From the NCBI GenBank assembly GCA_044342535.1, contig JBIIPQ010000173.1, positions 1 through 8,964 on the forward strand: DNA of 8,964 bases, written 5' to 3'. This stretch comes from UBA4615 sp044342535. GTDB lineage: Bacteria > Pseudomonadota > Gammaproteobacteria > Burkholderiales > Burkholderiaceae_E. Position numbers and translations under genes: made by a program. Position 1 is the first letter of the stretch. The number at the start of each line of letters is the position of its first letter. Below the pieces are notes generated by a model. That model did no database searches. It saw only the letters and a program-made list of their open reading frames with translations, and was not told where the DNA came from. Shown piece after piece: positions 6,121 through 8,964 of the stretch.

Positions 6121-7332
6121 TCAGGCCACCTGCTTGAACCGGCCGAGGATCACCTTGCCCGTGGTCAGCAACTGCTCGATGTAGTCGGCCCAGAACTGCA
6201 GCATCTCGCGCCGCTGCGGCTCGTACTCGGCGCGGTTGTAAACCCCGCGGACCCCGCCGATGGTGTGGTTCAGCGCCTTCTCCACCACGTCGGACGGCCA
6301 GCCGTTCTCGTGCAACAGCGTCGATGCGGTGCGGCGCAGGTCGTGGATGGTGAAGGCCGGGATGTCCTGCCCGGTCAGCGCCACCTTCAGCGCGTTGTTG
6401 ATGGCGTTGTGAGCGAAGGGCTTAGTGAGGCTGCCACGCCCGGGCAGCACCAACGCGCTGCCGCCCGCCAGCGCCTGCAGTTCCTTGAACAGCGCCACCG
6501 ACTGGCGCGACAGGAACACGATGTGCGGCTTGCCGGTCTTGGAGTGTTCGGCCGGGATGTGCCACTCGGCATGATCAAGGTCCACATGCTCCCAGCGGGC
6601 CAGCAGCAACTCGGACTTGCGCACCATCGTCAGAAGGATCAGGTGCAGGCCGATCTTGAACTGGCGCCGGATGTTGGACTCGAAGGCGGCACGCAGGAAG
6701 GTCTTGATTTCCTCGTGCGCCAGCGCGCGCTCGCGGGCCTTGGCCTTGTGGACGTGGCGCATGGGCAGGGCCAGCACCGGGTTCACGCTCACCAGCCCGG
6801 CTGTCATGGCGTAGTCGAACAGCCGCTTGAGCACCCCGCGGATGTTGCCGGCCGCCGCGTCGAAGCCTTCATCCTTCTTCTTCCAGATGATGGCCCGCAC
6901 GTCTTCAGTGGTCACGTCGCGCACAGGCTTGCTACCGATGGCCGGCACGATGGCCTTGTCGAAGTAGCGGCGCGGGATGGTGATGTCATGCCGGTCTTTG
7001 GCCACGATCTCGCGGAAGAAGCGCTCGCCGAACTCGGCCACTGTGGTGGCGTCGGCCGCCGCCTGCTTGGCAAGCTGCTTCTGGCGGGCGGGCGATTTGT
7101 CCATCGCGGCCGCCTGGGCTGCCTCGTCGCGCTTGATGCGGGCGTTCTTCAGCGTCAGCGCCGGGTACTTGCCCAGCGTCAGCTTCTCGCGTTTGCCAGC
7201 CACCCGGTAACGGAAGCGCCAGACGATGCCACCGGTGGGGAACACCTCCACGTACAGCCCGCGCTCGTCGGCCACGGTGTATGGCTTGTCCTGGGGCTTG
7301 AGCGCCTTCAGCGCGGTGTCGGTCAGGGCCAT
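6121..7332 (-). CDS. Tyrosine recombinase, genomic-island integrase with arm-binding domain
   Basis: This 403-residue site-specific recombinase should integrate and excise the island. The N-terminal 90 residues (LTDTALKALKPQDKPYTVAD, then GLYVEVFPTGGIVWRFRYR and LGKYPALTLKNAR) match the DUF4102-type arm-binding domain of P4-like island integrases. A SAM-like core-binding domain spans about 95-190. The catalytic domain has R238 (MVRKSEL), K265/K268 (HSKTGKPH), H330-x-x-R333 (HDLRRTASTLL), H356 (LNH) and the likely nucleophile Y365 (VYNRAEY), nine residues after H356. All key residues are present, so it looks active. The start ATG at 7332 is preceded by GAGAGG five bases away. The gene's 5' end faces the mnmE 3' end, with candidate arm sites between, a typical arrangement for an island inserted in mnmE. 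It reads in the same direction as mnmE and converges with the helicase gene. Confidence 0.96.
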   Translation of the reverse strand: MALTDTALKALKPQDKPYTVADERGLYVEVFPTGGIVWRFRYRVAGKREKLTLGKYPALTLKNARIKRDEAAQAAAMDKSPARQKQLAKQAAADATTVAEFGERFFREIVAKDRHDITIPRRYFDKAIVPAIGSKPVRDVTTEDVRAIIWKKKDEGFDAAAGNIRGVLKRLFDYAMTAGLVSVNPVLALPMRHVHKAKARERALAHEEIKTFLRAAFESNIRRQFKIGLHLILLTMVRKSELLLARWEHVDLDHAEWHIPAEHSKTGKPHIVFLSRQSVALFKELQALAGGSALVLPGRGSLTKPFAHNAINNALKVALTGQDIPAFTIHDLRRTASTLLHENGWPSDVVEKALNHTIGGVRGVYNRAEYEPQRREMLQFWADYIEQLLTTGKVILGRFKQVA

Positions 7333-7337
7333 CGGTG

Positions 7338-7343
7338 CCTCTC
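7338..7343 (-). promoter_or_regulatory. Ribosome binding site of the integrase gene
   Basis: The minus strand reads GAGAGG, then five bases, then ATG at 7332. This is a strong match and fixes the integrase start. The first GGGTCCAAG copy (7345-7353) begins immediately upstream, so a protein bound there could also affect translation or transcription of the integrase. Confidence 0.65.
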
Positions 7344-7433
7344 TGGGTCCAAGTAGATCGGTCTACTGGGTCCAAGCGGCGACTTGGACCCTTACTTGGA
7401 CCCGCCTGCCATCGGCTGTTGCTGGGTCCAAGT
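7344..7433. repeat. Five-copy GGGTCCAAG cluster at the integrase 5' end (candidate arm-type sites)
   Basis: Within 90 bases the 9-mer GGGTCCAAG occurs five times. Forward copies lie at 7345-7353, 7368-7376 and 7424-7432; inverted copies lie at 7383-7391 and 7395-7403. Copies two and three form a perfect 9-bp inverted repeat with a 6-base loop. Copies three and four are tandem with a 12-base period. Copies one and two flank a GTAGA-TCGG-TCTAC palindrome. Clusters of short repeats between the core site and the integrase gene are typical of integrase arm-type or excisionase sites. Because they also cover the presumed integrase leader, autoregulation is likely. The function is inferred from position; the repeats themselves are seen directly. 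Confidence 0.8.
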
Positions 7434-7437
7434 GGAC

Positions 7438-7443
7438 ATTGTA
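7438..7443 (-). promoter_or_regulatory. Possible -10 box of the integrase promoter
   Basis: The minus strand reads TACAAT, five of six matches to the -10 consensus, directly beyond the fifth repeat copy. A start point about seven bases on would fall inside that copy, so repeat binding could block transcription. No good -35 lies at the right distance. A TTGACA at 7462-7467 is on the other strand and has no matching -10. Confidence 0.25.
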
Positions 7444-7488
7444 GGACGTTATTTCCCTTGCTTGACAGCTACTTATAGGCGGCTTAAG

Positions 7489-7513
7489 GATTCCGAAGAA
7501 TCGTCTTGGAATC
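7489..7513. terminator. Hairpin just beyond the mnmE stop: weak terminator or recombination core arm
   Basis: GATTCC (7489-7494) pairs with GGAATC (7508-7513), and AAGA (7496-7499) pairs with TCTT (7504-7507). There is one bulged G and an ATCG loop, giving a 10-bp stem four bases past the mnmE stop. On the minus strand the following bases are CTTAAGCC, not a T run, so termination would be weak. It may reduce read-through from mnmE into the integrase gene, or be part of the recombination site. Confidence 0.4.
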
Positions 7514-7535
7514 AACTCTACTTCCCGATGCAGAA
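7514..7535. other. Probable attachment-site core at the mnmE 3' end
   Basis: The last codons of mnmE read TTC TGC ATC GGG AAG TAG (FCIGK-stop). The island integrase gene begins about 185 bases away. The 3' end of mnmE (trmE/thdF) is the established insertion site of SGI1 and related elements, whose core covers these same codons. Insertion here keeps the MnmE C-terminus intact, as seen. No second copy of the core lies within the window, so the exact crossover bases and the other end cannot be fixed. Confidence 0.55.
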
Positions 7536-8930
7536 CCTCGAGAAGATCACCCCCAGCAGATCGTCCGCCCCGAACTCCCCGGTGATCGACCCCAGCCGCT
7601 CCTGAGCGAGCCTCAGCTCCTCGGCGAACAGGTCCAGCACCTCGTCGCTGCGCTGCGCGTGTGCATGGGCGGCCGTCAGGCAGTCGCGTGCCTCGCGCAG
7701 CGCCTGCAGATGCCGCTCGCGCGCGATGAACGTGCCCTCGCCCGCGCCGTGCCAGCCGGCCAGCCGCAGCAGCGACGCACGCAGCAGGTCGATGCCCTGC
7801 CCGTCGCGCGCCGACAGCCAGACCGCGTCCTCGGTGGCGCGTGCGGGCAGCCCGGCGAGGTCGATCTTGTTCCACACGCGCAGGATCGGCTTGTCGCGCG
7901 GCAGGCGCGCAGCGATGTCGGCATCGAGGTCGGCCGCGAGCGCGAGCCGCGCCGCGATCTCGCCCGCGGCGCCCTCCTCCGCGTGCGCCGCATCCGCCAC
8001 GCCCAGATGCAGGATCACGTCCGCCCGCCCCAGCTCCTCCCAGGTCCGCTCGATGCCGATGCGCTCGACCTCGTCGCCGGTCTCGCGCAGCCCCGCGGTG
8101 TCCACCACCACCAGCGGCACGCCGTCGACCTGGATGGCCTGCACGATGCGGTCGCGCGTGGTGCCGGCCACCGGCGTCACGATCGCGACCTCGGCGCCGG
8201 CCAGCGCGTTCAGCAGGCTCGACTTGCCGACGTTCGGCGCACCGGCCAGCACCACGTGCAGCCCTTCGCGGAGCAGCGCGCCCTGGCGCGCCTCGGCCAG
8301 CAGCACGTCGAGCTCGGCGCGCACCCGCGCCAGCCGCCCGCGCGCATCCGAACGCTCGAGGAAGTCGATCTCCTCCTCGGGGAAGTCCAGCGTCGCCTCG
8401 ACCAGCATGCGCAGCTCGATGAGCTGGTCGACCACGACATGCACCGCGCGCGAGAAGGTGCCGGACAGCGAGCGGCTGGCCGAGCGCGCGGCCTGCGCGG
8501 TGCTGGCATCGATCAGGTCGGCGACGGCCTCGGCCTGCGCGAGGTCGAGCTTGTCGTTGAGGAAGGCGCGACGCGTGAACTCGCCGGGCTCGGCCACGCG
8601 CAGCCCGATGGCGCGGCCGGCATCGAGCACGCGCTCGAGCAGCAGCTGCATCACCACCGGCCCGCCGTGGCCCTGGAGCTCGAGCACGTCCTCGCCGGTA
8701 TACGAGTGCGGCGCCGGAAAGTGCAGCGCGAGGCCGGTGTCGAGCGCGCCGCCGTCGGCCGCGCGAAACGGCAGCAGCGTGGCCGTTCGCGGCGACAGCG
8801 CGCGACCGCACAGCGCGTCGATCACCGCCGACAGGTCGCGGCCCGACACGCGCACCACGCCGATGCCACCCCGACCGGGGGCGGTGGCGATGGCGGCGAT
8901 CGGGTCGGCGTCGTGGATCGGTGCGGACAT
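7518..8930 (-). CDS. mnmE: tRNA uridine-5-carboxymethylaminomethyl(34) synthesis GTPase MnmE
   Basis: MnmE acts in the cytoplasm with MnmG to install the cmnm5 group on the wobble uridine (U34) of certain tRNAs, using a folate one-carbon donor and a potassium-stimulated GTPase cycle. At 470 residues it is full length. The N-terminal folate-binding domain begins with DPIAAIATAPGRGGIGVVRV (9-28). The G domain has G1 GAPNVGKS (230-237), G2 GTTRD (256-260), G3 DTAG (277-280), G4 NKID (354-357) and G5 SAR (373-375). The helical C-terminal domain ends with FCIGK (466-470), whose cysteine is conserved. The start is ATG at 8930; only a weak Shine-Dalgarno is visible. This is a core housekeeping gene with the high GC of its host. 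An island integrase lies just past its stop, so the gene serves as the insertion target and was not damaged. Confidence 0.98.
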   Translation of the reverse strand: MSAPIHDADPIAAIATAPGRGGIGVVRVSGRDLSAVIDALCGRALSPRTATLLPFRAADGGALDTGLALHFPAPHSYTGEDVLELQGHGGPVVMQLLLERVLDAGRAIGLRVAEPGEFTRRAFLNDKLDLAQAEAVADLIDASTAQAARSASRSLSGTFSRAVHVVVDQLIELRMLVEATLDFPEEEIDFLERSDARGRLARVRAELDVLLAEARQGALLREGLHVVLAGAPNVGKSSLLNALAGAEVAIVTPVAGTTRDRIVQAIQVDGVPLVVVDTAGLRETGDEVERIGIERTWEELGRADVILHLGVADAAHAEEGAAGEIAARLALAADLDADIAARLPRDKPILRVWNKIDLAGLPARATEDAVWLSARDGQGIDLLRASLLRLAGWHGAGEGTFIARERHLQALREARDCLTAAHAHAQRSDEVLDLFAEELRLAQERLGSITGEFGADDLLGVIFSRFCIGK

Positions 8931-8936
8931 CGGCCG

Positions 8937-8942
8937 ATTCTA
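8937..8942 (-). promoter_or_regulatory. Possible -10 box of mnmE
   Basis: The minus strand reads TAGAAT (five of six matches to the consensus), ending six bases before the mnmE ATG. A start point at normal spacing would be at or next to the ATG, implying a leaderless or nearly leaderless transcript. This fits the poor Shine-Dalgarno. The expected -35 would fall at the window edge and cannot be judged. Confidence 0.25.
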
Positions 8943-8964
8943 TCGGGCCAGCCGCGGACAGCGG

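Noticed and set aside
6031..7356. 441-codon plus-strand frame opposite the integrase gene
   Set aside because: The minus strand has an unmistakable tyrosine recombinase with all catalytic residues. The plus frame is a histidine/leucine/glycine-rich antisense shadow.
7462..7467. Plus-strand TTGACA as a promoter -35
   Set aside because: There is no acceptable -10 16-19 bases on, and a plus-strand transcript would run antisense into mnmE.
7363..8811. 482-codon minus-strand frame overlapping mnmE
   Set aside because: It is an alanine/arginine-rich out-of-frame reading of the mnmE region. MnmE itself has every family motif in the other frame.

Overview
The window looks like a chromosomal segment from a GC-rich proteobacterium, most likely a betaproteobacterium of the Burkholderiales. 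This rests on the overall GC, on codon use heavily biased to G/C in the third position, and on the style of the MnmE protein; I could not run a taxonomic search. It holds one core gene (mnmE, right end) and, immediately against its 3' end, what appears to be the integrase end of a genomic island carrying a restriction-modification-like defence cassette. The opposite island end is not recognisable here and probably lies left of position 1.

Layout, right to left. 7518-8930 (-): complete mnmE, the tRNA-modifying GTPase, ending in the conserved FCIGK motif. 7333-7517: a compact att/regulatory region with a hairpin beside the mnmE stop and five copies of a GGGTCCAAG element in both orientations, which are candidate integrase arm-type or operator sites. 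6121-7332 (-): tyrosine recombinase with an N-terminal arm-binding domain and a full catalytic set. 3501-6095 (+): an SF2 DEAH helicase with a C-terminal PD-(D/E)XK-like region (Res-like). 1389-3497 (+): a beta-class adenine methyltransferase of the type III Mod kind, three bases upstream of the helicase and clearly in one operon with it. 1288-1388: divergent control region. 83-1287 (-): a conserved-looking protein of unknown function, broken here by a one-base frameshift near position 996. 1-82: nested inverted repeats and no gene.

How the parts fit. The methyltransferase and helicase-nuclease probably form a type III-like restriction complex, in which the methyltransferase reads the site and the helicase partner translocates and cuts. 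The divergently transcribed unknown gene shares their control region and is a candidate third component or regulator. The integrase would have brought the cassette into the mnmE 3' end, the same kind of site used by Salmonella genomic island 1 (SGI1).

The most unusual points are: the helicase's C-terminal nuclease motif, which reads RPDF...DLVDPH and lacks the usual lysine; the third gene of unknown function; the repeat cluster at the integrase promoter; and the lower-GC block covering the methyltransferase recognition and AdoMet-binding regions. No tRNA, rRNA, CRISPR array or insertion sequence was found.
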